DNA of 64,000 bases from Dysgonomonas sp. BGC7 (GCF_001261735.1 NZ_CVRP01000001.1:62001-126000), one strand, 5' to 3'. Counted from the stretch's first letter, positions 48,308 to 58,294 are shown. Translations and numbers: made by a program. The notes: a model not told the origin generated them from the letters alone.

Positions 48308-49285
48308 ATGAAATCAATTTATGCCTTTGATGAAGTACTGGATATTGTAAATAGTAGTATTAACGAAATAAAATATACACATAATCCCATAACCCTCTTC
48401 GAACCTATAACATATATCCTTTCCTTAGGAGGTAAAAGAGTACGTCCTGCATTAGCACTAATGTCCTATAACTTATACCGAGAAGATGTAAGAAGAGTAA
48501 TCCCTGTGGCATTAGCCATAGAGGTTTTTCATAATTTTACTCTTTTGCATGACGACCTGATGGATAGGGCTGATATAAGAAGAGGTAAGCCGACTGTGCA
48601 TATTAAGTGGAATGATAATACAGCAGTTTTGTCCGGAGATGCAATGTTGATAGAAGCCTACAAGGAAATTGCAAAAGTTGATCCAGCATACTTATCACCT
48701 GTTATCAAACTGTTTTCGGAGACTGCAACAGAGATTTGTTGTGGGCAGCAACTCGATATGGAATTCGAGAAGCGTATGGATGTAACTATCCCCGAATATA
48801 TTGAGATGATACGCCTCAAAACAGCGGTGTTATTAGCCTGTTCTCTCAAAGAAGGAGCCATTATGGCTGATGCTTCGGAAGCTGATGCTGATAATTTGTA
48901 TGAATTTGGTATTAATATTGGGTTAGGTTTTCAGCTTAAAGACGACTTGCTGGATGTATATGGGAATAGTGAGAATTTCGGAAAAAAGATTGGAGGGGAT
49001 ATTCTTTGTAATAAAAAAACATATCTGCTGATAAGTGCATTGGAAAATGATTCAGTAAAGAGAGATTTGATTTCATGGATTGATCGAGAATCTTTTCAGG
49101 AGTCTGAGAAGATAGAAGCTGTTACAGCCATATATAATAAACTGGGACTAAGGCAGAAATCAGAAAATCTTATACAAGACTACTATTTAAAAGCTATTGC
49201 CTGTTTAGATAAAGTAAATATTGAGCAGGAAAGAAAAAGTGAATTATATAAACTTGCCGAAAATCTGACTTCGCGAATTTCATAA
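48308..49285 (+). CDS. Polyprenyl diphosphate synthase
   Basis: The 325-residue protein has the two aspartate-rich motifs of trans-prenyltransferases: DDLMD at 82-86 followed by RRGKPTVH, and LKDDLLDVYG near 217-226. It condenses isopentenyl diphosphate with allylic diphosphates. The first motif lacks the two-residue insertion of typical bacterial FPP synthase; a Phe lies five residues before it, so the product may be C15-C20, but this is not settled. Leads a four-gene plus-strand run. Confidence 0.92.
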   Translation: MKSIYAFDEVLDIVNSSINEIKYTHNPITLFEPITYILSLGGKRVRPALALMSYNLYREDVRRVIPVALAIEVFHNFTLLHDDLMDRADIRRGKPTVHIKWNDNTAVLSGDAMLIEAYKEIAKVDPAYLSPVIKLFSETATEICCGQQLDMEFEKRMDVTIPEYIEMIRLKTAVLLACSLKEGAIMADASEADADNLYEFGINIGLGFQLKDDLLDVYGNSENFGKKIGGDILCNKKTYLLISALENDSVKRDLISWIDRESFQESEKIEAVTAIYNKLGLRQKSENLIQDYYLKAIACLDKVNIEQERKSELYKLAENLTSRIS

Positions 49286-49297
49286 ATAATATCAGCT

Positions 49298-49999
49298 ATG
49301 CCTTACAGACGTTTACCGAATACGGATAATGCCCGTATCAGAGCTCTAAAAACAGCTATAGAAAAGAGTAATACTCTTTTTGGCGAAGGGGTGATAACTC
49401 TCGATTTAAGAAAGTTGGAAGTAATGCTCCGTAATTTCGAAAACTCTCAGGTGCGTTATAGGCAAAGTCTCGATATGCAGGTATCGTCTAATCATAAGTT
49501 CCAGAAACTAATAAAAAATGCTCGTCTTTATATCTCTCATTTTATACAAGTACTCAATTTTTGTATAATCAGAGGTGAAATAAAAAAAGAACTTAAGCAA
49601 CTGTATAATATAGATCCTGATAATTTTACGGTACCTGATCTTACAAGTAATGACGCCTTGTTGTATTGGGGCGATAATGTTGTAAAAGGAGAACAGGCTA
49701 GGCTATCACAAGGGGGAGTGCCCATCTATAATCCAACAATAGCGAGGGTTAATGTTGCTTTCTCTCAGTTCAAAGATGCCTATTTTACTCAAAAGACACA
49801 TCAAAACTCTACTGTTCGTCAGTTGGATATGTTGAGTGAGCAGCGAAAAGAAGTTGATGAGGTTTTAACTATACTCTGGAATCAGATAGAATCTTCATTC
49901 TCCTCGTTGCCTGCTAAAGAACGTTTAGAACGATGTAAGGAATATGGTGTAGTTTATTACCTAAGAAAAGAAGAAAGAGAACAAAGTGAAAATAATTGA
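49298..49999 (+). CDS. Conserved hypothetical protein
   Basis: The 233-residue protein has no signal peptide or membrane helix and looks mainly helical, with an N-terminal basic stretch (PYRRLPNTDNARIRAL) and a Glu/Lys/Arg-rich end. No named family is recognised; similar proteins next to prenyl synthase and tatD genes are, as far as I know, usual in Bacteroidales. It starts 12 bases after the prenyl synthase and overlaps tatD by 14 bases. Confidence 0.8.
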   Translation: MPYRRLPNTDNARIRALKTAIEKSNTLFGEGVITLDLRKLEVMLRNFENSQVRYRQSLDMQVSSNHKFQKLIKNARLYISHFIQVLNFCIIRGEIKKELKQLYNIDPDNFTVPDLTSNDALLYWGDNVVKGEQARLSQGGVPIYNPTIARVNVAFSQFKDAYFTQKTHQNSTVRQLDMLSEQRKEVDEVLTILWNQIESSFSSLPAKERLERCKEYGVVYYLRKEEREQSENN

Positions 50000-50759
50000 T
50001 ACACACTCACATATTTATGCGGAAGAGTTCGATGCAGATATTGATGCTACAATAGCTAGAGCAAAAGCTGTAGGTGTAGAGAAAATATTGCTTCCGAATA
50101 TTGATGTAGCGTCGGTAGATCGTTTACATAATCTGGCAGATACACACAAAGGATTTTGTATACCTATGATGGGGCTGCACCCTACCAGTGTGGGGGCCGA
50201 CTGGAAAACACAATTGGAAGAGATTCACAATCAGTTTTTGCAGCGACAATACATTGCTGTGGGCGAAATAGGAATAGACTTGTATTGGGATAAAACTTAT
50301 GCCAAAGAACAAGAGTTAGTTTTCGAAGAGCAATTGCGTTGGAGTATCGAATATGATTTACCTGTAGCCATACATTCGCGCGATGCTATTGCAGAATGTG
50401 TAGCTTGTGTAAGGAATGTAGGGGCTGAAAAGCTAAGAGGGGTCTTTCATAGTTTTGGAGGCTCAGTCGAAGAATTGCAGGATATTCTGTCATTGCAGAA
50501 CTTTTTGTTGGGAATAAATGGAGTTGTAACATTCAAAAATTCCACATTACCTGTTGTCTTAAGACAAACTGACTTGTCTCATATTATAATAGAAACTGAT
50601 GCACCATATCTGGCTCCTGTACCCTATAGAGGAAAGAGAAATGAACCATCATATACTGCTCTTGTCGCAAGCAAACTGGCTGAAATGTATGAAGTGTCGC
50701 AAGATGAGGTGGGACAGATAACGACATCTAATGCGATTCGTTTATTTGCTATTAATTAA
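49986..50759 (+). CDS. tatD: TatD family metal-dependent hydrolase
   Basis: The 257-residue TIM-barrel protein begins at GTG 49986 and has DTHSHIY (His7, His9), GEIGIDLYW with the bridging Glu, IHSRDA and FHSFGGS with metal His residues, and IETDAPYLAP with the final Asp. TatD proteins are Mg-dependent nucleases (3'-5' exo or AP-type) acting in DNA repair. The 14-base overlap with the preceding gene indicates coupled translation. The alternative start would require loss of the first His motif. Confidence 0.93.
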   Translation: MKIIDTHSHIYAEEFDADIDATIARAKAVGVEKILLPNIDVASVDRLHNLADTHKGFCIPMMGLHPTSVGADWKTQLEEIHNQFLQRQYIAVGEIGIDLYWDKTYAKEQELVFEEQLRWSIEYDLPVAIHSRDAIAECVACVRNVGAEKLRGVFHSFGGSVEELQDILSLQNFLLGINGVVTFKNSTLPVVLRQTDLSHIIIETDAPYLAPVPYRGKRNEPSYTALVASKLAEMYEVSQDEVGQITTSNAIRLFAIN

Positions 50760-50803
50760 AAGTTTAGATAATAAGTATTCAGTAAGCTTAAAAGTTAGAA
50801 TTT

Positions 50804-51913
50804 ATGATACAATTAAGACAAATATTTCTGTGTGTAATTCTGAGTCTTGTTTCGGGAACATTGTTAGCTCAAGATAAGCTAAAAGAACTAAATGAAGTAG
50901 ACGGCCCTTATATTTTCTATGCTGAAAAAGGAGTAGATGTTTTACGAGTAGGGGATAATGGTATTTCTCGAAACAATTTCTCGAATAAAGATACTACCTT
51001 CTGGGTTAGCTCATCAGACAAAAAGTATCAATTTGATATTAGTCTTCATTCAGTAGCTCGCCCTCAATGGGATTATAAACTGCCCGGGGGAATGCTTATA
51101 GTATCTGATCCTCATGGAGATATGGAGGCTTTTGTCTCAATTTTACGTTCTCAAAAAGTTATTGATAATGATTATAAGTGGATATTCGGCAAAAAACATC
51201 TGATTGTTATCGGAGATGTATTCGACAGGGGAAAAGATGTCCTGCCTATATTCTGGTTAATATATAAGTTAGAAAATGAAGCAATGAAAGCCGGAGGTAT
51301 GGTACATTTCATATTGGGCAATCATGAAGAGATGGTTTTACGAAACAATGTGAAATATACACAAGACAAATATAAGAATCTTGCTCAATACATGGGTGTG
51401 CGGTATTGTGATCTGTGGAAAGAGAATAGTGTACTTGGACATTGGCTGCTAACCCGTAATACTATCGAGCGAATTGGTGATAATCTTTTTGTTCATGCAG
51501 GATTAAGTGAAGAATTTGCTAGTGACAATTGGTCTATACCTCAACTTAACGATACTGTAAGCGCATACATTCGCATGACAAAAGAAGAGCGAAAGGTCTC
51601 TGCTAACGCTGATTTTCTATTTGGTAGTAATGGCCCTTTGTGGTATCGGGGAATGGTGAAAACAGATAACAAGTATAATCCGATATCAGATAGCGAGGTG
51701 AGAAGGATATTGGATATGTATAATGTCAGGCGGATATATGTTGGTCATACTATTTTCAAAGATGTCTCTTCTTTCTTCAACGGCAGTGTGATCGGGGTAA
51801 ATGTAGATAACCGTAAAAACATGGAGGCCGGTCGTAGCCGTGGCGTTTTAGTGAAAAAAGGCAAGCAATATATTGTATATGACGATGCTCGCAAGCAAGT
51901 TTTACTTAAGTGA
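50804..51913 (+). CDS. Exported PPP-type metallophosphoesterase (Shewanella-like phosphatase class)
   Basis: The 369-residue protein has a signal peptide (ending LLAQ) and the PPP/calcineurin signature blocks: SDPHGD, VIGDVFDRGKD, LGNHEE, FVHAGL and YVGHT. These bind a two-metal centre. The GDVFDRG and GNHE forms are those of Ser/Thr-protein-phosphatase-like enzymes, but bacterial exported members act on unknown phosphoesters. It follows tatD by 44 bases and ends at a strong terminator. Confidence 0.9.
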   Translation: MIQLRQIFLCVILSLVSGTLLAQDKLKELNEVDGPYIFYAEKGVDVLRVGDNGISRNNFSNKDTTFWVSSSDKKYQFDISLHSVARPQWDYKLPGGMLIVSDPHGDMEAFVSILRSQKVIDNDYKWIFGKKHLIVIGDVFDRGKDVLPIFWLIYKLENEAMKAGGMVHFILGNHEEMVLRNNVKYTQDKYKNLAQYMGVRYCDLWKENSVLGHWLLTRNTIERIGDNLFVHAGLSEEFASDNWSIPQLNDTVSAYIRMTKEERKVSANADFLFGSNGPLWYRGMVKTDNKYNPISDSEVRRILDMYNVRRIYVGHTIFKDVSSFFNGSVIGVNVDNRKNMEAGRSRGVLVKKGKQYIVYDDARKQVLLK

Positions 51914-51933
51914 CATCATTAAATAGGAAAAAT

Positions 51934-51964
51934 AAACGGTTGGAAATATTATCCAACCGTTTTT
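51934..51964. terminator. Bidirectional terminator between phosphatase gene and metG
   Basis: AAACGGTTGGA/TCCAACCGTTT 11-bp stem with a 7-base loop and T tract. Confidence 0.9.
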
Positions 51965-51979
51965 ATATTTAAATAATTA

Positions 51980-54022
51980 TTATCCTATCTGGCTTCCCGG
52001 ATTCACTTCCTTCGAAGGTTGTATTAAAGATAGACTGCCATCTGCATTTTCTACAGAAAGTATCATACCTTGTGATTCTATTCCTTTCAGTTTGCGTGGA
52101 GCAAGATTGGCTATGAAACAAACCTGTTTGCCAGTCAGTTCTTCGGGCTTATACCATGCAGCAATGCCGGATACAATGGTGCGTTGATTCATCCCATCGT
52201 CGATCAGGAATTGAAGCAGCTTGTCAGCTTTGGCAACCTTTGTACACTCCAAGACTGTACCTACACGTAAGTCTAGTTTTGTGAAATCATCAAAAGCAAT
52301 ATTTTCTTTTTGTGGTGCGACTTTGATTTCCGGAGTTCCTTCATTTATCTTCTTCGTATCTAGAAGCTTCTGTATTTGCTTTTCGATTGTTTCATCTTCT
52401 ATTTTTGCAAATAAGAGTTCCGGTTGATTGAGCTGATGTCCTGCCGGAAGTAGATTCATTTGTCCCAATTGATTCCATGTAAGGTTTTCCATGTTGACAA
52501 ACGTTCTTATTTTTTTTGCACTGAAAGGCAGAAATGGCTCGAAAACTATACCAAGGTTAGCAGTTATCTGAAGAGCAATGTTGAGTATTGTTTCCACTCG
52601 TTGCATATCTGTTTTCGCTACTTTCCAAGGCTCGGTGTCGGCTAAATATTTGTTGCCTATACGGGCAAGGCTCATAGCCTCTTTCAACGCATCACGAAAA
52701 CGGTATGTATCGAGATATGACTCTATCGAACTCTTTATATTTTCAAATTCTTTCAGTGTATCTTTATCATAATCTGTTAGCTCATGTATTTGAGGCACTT
52801 TATTGTCAAAATACTTTTGAGTAAGTACAAGTGCACGGTTGATGAAGTTACCAAGGATAGCTACAAGTTCATTATTGTGTCTTGCCTGAAAGTCTTTCCA
52901 TGTAAAGTCGTTATCCTTTGTTTCGGGAGCATTGGATGTCAACACATAACGGAGGGTGTCTTGCTGTCCCGGAAAATCTTCAAGGTATTCGTGCAACCAT
53001 ACAGCCCAATTGCGAGATGTGGATATTTTGTCTCCTTCAAGGTTCAGAAATTCATTTGCCGGAACGTTTTCAGGAAGTATATATGATCCTTCGGCTTTTA
53101 GCATAGCCGGAAACACAATGCAATGGAAAACTATATTGTCCTTTCCTATGAAATGTACCAGTTTAGTATCTTCCGATTTCCACCACTTTTCCCAACTGTC
53201 GGGCAGTAGTTCCTTCGTATTCGATATATACCCTATTGGAGCATCGAACCAGACGTATAAAACCTTACCTTTGGCATCGGGCAGAGGAATAGGCACACCC
53301 CAATCCAGATCGCGGCTTACTGCGCGAGGGTGTAATCCCATATCTAGCCACGATTTACATTGTCCGTAAACGTTCGATTTCCATTCTTTGTGATCTTCCA
53401 GTATCCATTGACGCAACCATGACTCATGCTTGTCGAGTGGCAGATACCAGTGTTTTGTCTCACGCATAACAGGAGCAGAACCTGATATAGTTGATCTTGG
53501 ATTCTTCAGATCGGTCGGACTTAACGATGTTCCGCACGACTCACACTGATCGCCGTAAGCATTTGGATTTCCGCAATGAGGGCATTCTCCCATTATATAA
53601 CGGTCGGCAAGGAACATTTGAGCCTCTTCGTCATAATACTGTTCGCTCGTTTGTTCTTCAAACTGGTTGTCATTGTATAATTTCAGGAAAAACTCTGAAG
53701 CTGTTTCCTTGTGTATCTCTGAACTTGTTCGTGAATATATATCAAATGTGATTCCGAAATCTTTGAACGATTTTTTTATGATAGAGTGGTATTTATCTAC
53801 AATGTCTTGCGGAGTAACACCTTCCTTCTTGGCTCTTATAGTAATAGGTACACCATGTTCGTCGGAACCTCCTATATGTATCACTTCTTCTCCTTTCAGT
53901 CGCAGATAGCGCACATATATATCAGCAGGTATATAAACACCAGCCATGTGTCCTATATGTACAGGTCCGTTTGCATAAGGAAGAGCCGAGGTTACAAGCG
54001 TTCTTTTGTAATTTTTAGTCAT
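51980..54022 (-). CDS. metG: Methionyl-tRNA synthetase
   Basis: The 680-residue class I synthetase has HIGH at 22-25 (PVHIGHMAG), a four-Cys zinc knuckle (CPHCG...CESC, about 145-162), the KMSKS-like DKISTSR near 332, and a C-terminal tRNA-binding OB domain ([11 protein letters not shown], about 580-680) that also drives dimerisation. It charges tRNA-Met. It matches the E. coli MetG type in length and order. Confidence 0.97.
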   Translation of the reverse strand: MTKNYKRTLVTSALPYANGPVHIGHMAGVYIPADIYVRYLRLKGEEVIHIGGSDEHGVPITIRAKKEGVTPQDIVDKYHSIIKKSFKDFGITFDIYSRTSSEIHKETASEFFLKLYNDNQFEEQTSEQYYDEEAQMFLADRYIMGECPHCGNPNAYGDQCESCGTSLSPTDLKNPRSTISGSAPVMRETKHWYLPLDKHESWLRQWILEDHKEWKSNVYGQCKSWLDMGLHPRAVSRDLDWGVPIPLPDAKGKVLYVWFDAPIGYISNTKELLPDSWEKWWKSEDTKLVHFIGKDNIVFHCIVFPAMLKAEGSYILPENVPANEFLNLEGDKISTSRNWAVWLHEYLEDFPGQQDTLRYVLTSNAPETKDNDFTWKDFQARHNNELVAILGNFINRALVLTQKYFDNKVPQIHELTDYDKDTLKEFENIKSSIESYLDTYRFRDALKEAMSLARIGNKYLADTEPWKVAKTDMQRVETILNIALQITANLGIVFEPFLPFSAKKIRTFVNMENLTWNQLGQMNLLPAGHQLNQPELLFAKIEDETIEKQIQKLLDTKKINEGTPEIKVAPQKENIAFDDFTKLDLRVGTVLECTKVAKADKLLQFLIDDGMNQRTIVSGIAAWYKPEELTGKQVCFIANLAPRKLKGIESQGMILSVENADGSLSLIQPSKEVNPGSQIG

Positions 54023-54061
54023 ATATTTTGTGTTTTCTTATTTCAGAAACAAATTAGCATG

Positions 54062-54069
54062 CAAAGATA
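54062..54069 (-). promoter_or_regulatory. Putative -7 promoter element for metG
   Basis: Minus-strand TATCTTTG, 39 bases before the metG ATG. Confidence 0.6.
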
Positions 54070-54091
54070 GAAACTTAACACCAAAAATAAA

Positions 54092-54126
54092 GCAGACAAC
54101 CTCATTAAAATCTAATAGTTGTTTGC
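54092..54126 (-). terminator. Probable terminator after the MBL hydrolase gene
   Basis: GCAGACAAC pairs with GTTGTTTGC (one G-U) across a 17-base loop; a T-rich run follows on the minus strand. It lies between the hydrolase gene and the metG promoter. Confidence 0.5.
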
Positions 54127-54229
54127 CTGTTTCTGATTCTGTTTTCTTTGCCAATAAAAGCAGGGTATAAAATGAGAGATATGTGTTTTGAATGGGATAA
54201 GGACTGGCTGATAATTTATGACTATTATT

Positions 54230-54988
54230 TCAAGCTTCTATCTGTAGTCCGTCGTAAGAAAGAAATACATTGTTAGGCAATATGCTCTGCACCTCGTCGT
54301 GTAGCCCCAGATGATGCGACATATGAATAAGAAAGGTTTTCTTAGGAGCCAGTACTCTGATAACTTCCAATGCTTCCTTCAGGTTAAGATGAGACATATG
54401 TTCTTCTATTCGTAAAGCATTTATAACCAGCGTATCTAATCCTTGTAACTTCTTATATTCATTTTCAGGAATGGTTTTCACATCTGTCAGATAAGCAAAA
54501 TCGTTTATGCGATATCCCAGAATCGGTAACCGGAAGTGCATTAATCCGATGGGTTGTATCTTTATATCGGAAACATAGAAAACTCTGTTGTATTCTACTT
54601 CGTGCAAGTTGAATACAGGAACACCCGGATATCTGTGTTCCGAAAAAGAATATGGCATTCTGTTTTTTAGCGCATCTAATGTTATAGTATTTGCATAAAT
54701 GTCTACGTCTGCAAACTTGCAGAAAGGGCGTAAATCATCTATACCTCCTACATGATCGTAATGCTCATGGGTAAGAAGCACAGCGTGTATCTGAGAAAAC
54801 TCCTCATTCATTATCTGCTCTCTAAAATCAGGGCCGCAGTCAATCAGGATCTTCTTCCCATCTATATTTATCAAAACAGACGCCCTTAAGCGTCTGTCCT
54901 TTTTATTTTTTGAGGTACAAACTTTACACCGACATCCAATTTCAGGTATACCTGTCGACGTTCCCGTACCTAAGAATTTTACAATCAT
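54230..54988 (-). CDS. MBL-fold metallo-hydrolase (PhnP-like)
   Basis: The 252-residue protein has the metallo-beta-lactamase motif THEHYDHVGG (about 74-83), LIDCGPDFR, and a late HMSHHLG. An N-terminal CRCKVC cluster and GTGTSTGIP opening match PhnP-like phosphodiesterases, which cleave cyclic ribose phosphates, yet no phosphonate genes are near. Function probably a phosphodiesterase of unknown substrate. It begins 23 bases after the SPOR protein gene. Confidence 0.88.
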   Translation of the reverse strand: MIVKFLGTGTSTGIPEIGCRCKVCTSKNKKDRRLRASVLINIDGKKILIDCGPDFREQIMNEEFSQIHAVLLTHEHYDHVGGIDDLRPFCKFADVDIYANTITLDALKNRMPYSFSEHRYPGVPVFNLHEVEYNRVFYVSDIKIQPIGLMHFRLPILGYRINDFAYLTDVKTIPENEYKKLQGLDTLVINALRIEEHMSHLNLKEALEVIRVLAPKKTFLIHMSHHLGLHDEVQSILPNNVFLSYDGLQIEA

Positions 54989-55011
54989 TTCCTTTTAATT
55001 TCTTCTCTGAT

Positions 55012-55914
55012 TTATTCATTATAGATTAATATCCAAAGGTCGTCCAGAGGAAGCCCATATTTAGCAATACGTCTTGTTTTAGACATATTGGTAGTATATT
55101 TTAGTGTAAACTCTTCCAGTTTCTTTATCGCATCACTTTCGTTATTATAACTGTCTATTATAGTATAATAAATACCTACATCGTTACTTACAACCAATGC
55201 CTTTTCTCCCAATCCTGTAAATGTACGTTTTGCGAAATTAGCGTTATTCAAGCTTCTAAATGCTCCAATAACTATACTATACCGTTTAAGAGAGGCTTTG
55301 TCTCTTATGTCTAAGAAATTGACAGGAACTGCTCTGAATAGCTGCCATTCGTTTCCTCCACTAAATGGCTTAAAGCCGGAAGAGGAAGAGGTTGGGTTCT
55401 TACCTGCTTCTGTCGAAGAAGATTTTGTTGACTGTATAGTATTGTCGGCAACAATAGGCTTGTCTGTATCTTTTGTAGCGGCTATGTCAGTTTTACCTCC
55501 TTTGTCCGAGAACTTTTTCACCATCGGTATGCCTGTAATATAAGGATCAGGCACTCCTTTACCGACATTAGACTCTCTCTTGTTGGTGTCAATACATCCA
55601 AATAAGGCTTGAGCTGCAGAAGAATTCGGATCTAATTCCAGAATAACAACTGGTTTAAGTAAAGATTTTCCTCCTTTTAATATGTCAGTAACCCCTGCCA
55701 TATTTTTCATAATAGAGTCTAGCTCAGCAACTGTTATTGTATCAAGAATTACGTCATCAGCGGCCTGCTTGTGTGAAATAGAAACATTACCCTGAATCTT
55801 ATTAATAGAATGGTAAAATTTTTTATACTTCCGATCGTTATCCTGGCTCTGGGCTCTGCAAGGTAAGGTAGAAGAACAAAATATCAGTAAAGCTGCGTAA
55901 AATAATATTTTCAT
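55012..55914 (-). CDS. Exported SPOR-domain protein
   Basis: From ATG 55914 the protein is 300 residues with a signal peptide (MKILFYAALLIFCSSTLPCRAQ); the upstream extension to 55998 contains the promoter region. A low-complexity Ser/Thr/Lys linker (about 150-190) precedes a C-terminal SPOR domain (about 200-280: YSIVIGAFRSLNNANFAKR...), which binds denuded peptidoglycan at division sites. The end KYGLPLDDLWIL matches the tail of the neighbouring SPOR lipoprotein. Confidence 0.85.
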   Translation of the reverse strand: MKILFYAALLIFCSSTLPCRAQSQDNDRKYKKFYHSINKIQGNVSISHKQAADDVILDTITVAELDSIMKNMAGVTDILKGGKSLLKPVVILELDPNSSAAQALFGCIDTNKRESNVGKGVPDPYITGIPMVKKFSDKGGKTDIAATKDTDKPIVADNTIQSTKSSSTEAGKNPTSSSSGFKPFSGGNEWQLFRAVPVNFLDIRDKASLKRYSIVIGAFRSLNNANFAKRTFTGLGEKALVVSNDVGIYYTIIDSYNNESDAIKKLEEFTLKYTTNMSKTRRIAKYGLPLDDLWILIYNE

Positions 55915-55973
55915 ATAATCATGTGTTTCTGAAAGAAAATTATCAGACTCTTTAGTTCGCTTATTTAATGGGG

Positions 55974-55981
55974 CAAAGATA
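55974..55981 (-). promoter_or_regulatory. Putative -7 promoter element for the SPOR protein gene
   Basis: Minus-strand TATCTTTG, 59 bases before ATG 55914. Confidence 0.5.
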
Positions 55982-56115
55982 AGAAAAATAGAAATCAAAC
56001 AATCTACTTATACAAAGAAACTTATGGTACTCTATAAAAATTAATGATTTCTATATCCGGATGTAAGATTATCGATTAAATTTCATATAAGATGTATCTT
56101 TATCTGTTAAATGAA

Positions 56116-56139
56116 AAAAGAGAGCATTCGCTCTCTTTT
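56116..56139 (-). terminator. Terminator after the SPOR lipoprotein gene
   Basis: AAAAGAGAGC/GCTCTCTTTT 10-bp stem with loop ATTC, ending in a T tract on the minus strand. Confidence 0.85.
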
Positions 56140-56161
56140 AATATCTCTATAATGAAATTTA

Positions 56162-56689
56162 TTAGTATTCTCTTTGCAATATCCACCAGTCATTGAATGG
56201 TATTCCGTATTTGCTTCTTAAAGAAGCCTGATCACTTGTTGATAGATATTTTTCCAATATTTCATTTTTCTTAGCTACAGCTTGCTCTTTAGATTCGTAA
56301 CTAGCTATGATAACACGATACATACCTTGTTCGTTACGAGCCAATATAACATTGTAACCTTCTTTGCCAAATCTTTCTTTCAACGATTCAGCACCAGGTT
56401 TCATTGCCATTGCAGCTATAACTACACTGTATGCTTTAAGTCCTGAAGCATCGCTTTCGTATACCGGAGTCACTTTCTCTTTTCTTACAGATTCAGTTGT
56501 AGAGGAATATGTAGGAGTAGTAGATGGTCTGGTAACTGTAGTGTTGTTAGGAGCTGTGGTGTTTTCATCCATTTCTCTTTCTTTAGCTGACTCATACACT
56601 TGTTTGTATGCACTTTGCTTAGGCTTACAAGATCCAAAACCTACAAGCAAAACTACCGCTAATCCGATTCCAATCAATTTTTTATTCAT
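56162..56689 (-). CDS. SPOR-domain lipoprotein
   Basis: The 175-residue protein has a lipobox (GFGSC, Cys21), a Thr/Ser/Pro-rich linker (about 42-75) and a C-terminal SPOR domain (AYSVVIAAMAMKPGAESLKER onward). The tail KYGIPFNDWWIL closely matches that of the adjacent SPOR protein, so the two are paralogues. As a lipoprotein it would connect the outer or inner membrane with peptidoglycan at the septum. It has its own promoter and terminator. Confidence 0.88.
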   Translation of the reverse strand: MNKKLIGIGLAVVLLVGFGSCKPKQSAYKQVYESAKEREMDENTTAPNNTTVTRPSTTPTYSSTTESVRKEKVTPVYESDASGLKAYSVVIAAMAMKPGAESLKERFGKEGYNVILARNEQGMYRVIIASYESKEQAVAKKNEILEKYLSTSDQASLRSKYGIPFNDWWILQREY

Positions 56690-56727
56690 AATTCTATCTT
56701 AATTATCTTAATTTTTATCTAATATCG

Positions 56728-56735
56728 CAAATTTA
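56728..56735 (-). promoter_or_regulatory. Putative -7 promoter element for the SPOR lipoprotein gene
   Basis: Minus-strand TAAATTTG, 38 bases before ATG 56689. Confidence 0.45.
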
Positions 56736-56790
56736 ATACATTAACTAAATACAATAACAGTTTTTTTAAGCAAATAGTTTGATTTTCACT

Positions 56791-58062
56791 TTAATTAATA
56801 TATTCGAAGCCTGTATATGGCACAAGGGCTTTTGGTATACGAATACCTTCCGGTGTTTGATTGTTCTCTAGTAAGGCTGCAACAATTCGGGGTAGCGCCA
56901 AGGCACTTCCGTTCAGAGTGTGTACCAACTGGATCTTTTTGTCTGCATCTCTATAGCGGCATTTTAGACGATTGGCCTGATAGCTTTCAAAATTAGAGAC
57001 AGAACTTACTTCCAGCCAACGCTTCTGAGCAGCTGAGAAGACTTCAAAGTCGAATGTTAACGCTGAAGTGAAACTCATATCTCCTCCACAGAGGCGAAGT
57101 ATTCTCCAAGGCAACTCCAATTCTTCAACTAAAGTCTGAACATAAGCAACCATTTCTTTTAACGAATCGTATGAATGTTCGGGTTTGTCTATTCGTACAA
57201 TCTCTACTTTGTCAAACTGATGTAGACGATTTAGCCCGCGTACATCCTTACCGTAAGATCCTGCTTCGCGGCGGAAGCAAGCCGAATATGCAGTGTTTTT
57301 GATCGGCAAATCTTTTTCGTCGAGAATAACCTCTCTGTATATATTCGTTACCGGAACTTCCGCTGTAGGAATCAGATACAAATCGTCAGCAGTAGCGTGA
57401 TACATTTGGCCTTCTTTGTCAGGAAGCTGTCCTGTACCATATCCCGATGCAGCATTTACTACATAAGGAGGTTGTACTTCAAGATAACCTGCATCACGAG
57501 CTTTATCCAAGAAGAAATTTATTAAGGCACGTTGCAAACGAGCTCCTTTACCTTTGTAAACAGGAAAGCCTGCTCCGGAAATTTTAACACCCAACTCGAA
57601 ATCAATCAAATCATATTTCTTAGCCAAATCCCAATGAGGAACTGCATTGCTGTCCAGATCAGGAATTGTGCCACCTGTTTTTTCTACCACATTGTCCTCA
57701 GCTACACGTCCTTCGGGTACTTCGTCGGATGGAAGATTGGGTATAAGCACAAGTAAGTCCTGTAGTTCTTGTTCTGCCTGACGAAGAGTATCTTCTAATA
57801 TCTTACTCTCACCTTTCATCTCGGCAACTCTACTTTTTGAAGCCTCGGCTTCTGCTTTTTTGCCATCTTTCATCATCAGCCCTATATGTTTCGAGAGGCT
57901 GTTAGATTCTGCTAAACTTGCATCTAAAGCAGTTTGTGTCTTTTTTCGCAATTGATCTAAATCTAGAACTTTCTCTATTATCTCTTTTGCTTCAAAATGT
58001 TTCTTAGTCAGTTTTTGTATCACCAATTCGGGATTATCACTGATCGTTTTTAGCGTCAACAT
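56791..58062 (-). CDS. serS: Seryl-tRNA synthetase
   Basis: The 423-residue class II synthetase has an N-terminal helical arm (about 30-100, Lys/Glu-rich) that binds the long variable arm of tRNA-Ser, then motif 2 (ACFRREAGSYGKD) and motif 3 (LNGSALALPRIVAA). It charges tRNA-Ser and tRNA-Sec in the cytoplasm. Single gene with its own promoter. Confidence 0.97.
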   Translation of the reverse strand: MLTLKTISDNPELVIQKLTKKHFEAKEIIEKVLDLDQLRKKTQTALDASLAESNSLSKHIGLMMKDGKKAEAEASKSRVAEMKGESKILEDTLRQAEQELQDLLVLIPNLPSDEVPEGRVAEDNVVEKTGGTIPDLDSNAVPHWDLAKKYDLIDFELGVKISGAGFPVYKGKGARLQRALINFFLDKARDAGYLEVQPPYVVNAASGYGTGQLPDKEGQMYHATADDLYLIPTAEVPVTNIYREVILDEKDLPIKNTAYSACFRREAGSYGKDVRGLNRLHQFDKVEIVRIDKPEHSYDSLKEMVAYVQTLVEELELPWRILRLCGGDMSFTSALTFDFEVFSAAQKRWLEVSSVSNFESYQANRLKCRYRDADKKIQLVHTLNGSALALPRIVAALLENNQTPEGIRIPKALVPYTGFEYIN

Positions 58063-58086
58063 ATAGTCTTATTTTTATTTCAGATG

Positions 58087-58115
58087 CAAAGGTATAAATA
58101 TTTTAAGTCTGTCAA
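58087..58115 (-). promoter_or_regulatory. Promoter of serS
   Basis: Minus-strand TTG (58113-58115), 18 bases, TACCTTTG (58087-58094), 24 bases before the ATG. Confidence 0.6.
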
Positions 58116-58234
58116 TAAATCTTAATGAGAAAAAGGTGTTTCTATGATATCTAATTGTAGATAATGGATATTATTTTTTCTACTATCTTCATTATTTAGA
58201 TTATCTTTAATGCTACGTAGAGGCCAATTAGTCG

Positions 58235-58249
58235 ACAAATAATATTTGT
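58235..58249. promoter_or_regulatory. Inverted repeat, possible operator for the LiaF/LytTR pair
   Basis: ACAAATA-A-TATTTGT lies about 15 bases upstream of the -33 of the following promoter. Its position suits a regulator-binding site; the binding protein is unknown, the downstream LytTR protein being the obvious candidate. Confidence 0.35.
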
Positions 58250-58263
58250 TCGTCGATTTTCGA

Positions 58264-58294
58264 TTGTCTGTAATCAGTTCTATACATAGATTTG
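58264..58294 (+). promoter_or_regulatory. Promoter of the LiaF-like/LytTR operon
   Basis: TTG (58264-58266), 20 bases, TAGATTTG (58287-58294), 27 bases before the ATG at 58322. Confidence 0.6.

Noticed and set aside
52784-53369. Plus-strand frames of 100 and 137 codons inside metG
   Set aside because: Antisense shadows of metG; composition and lack of start signals do not support genes.
54172-54276. Plus-strand 34-codon frame starting MRDMCFEWDK
   Set aside because: It overlaps the 3' end of the MBL hydrolase gene on the other strand, has no promoter motif and no recognisable features.
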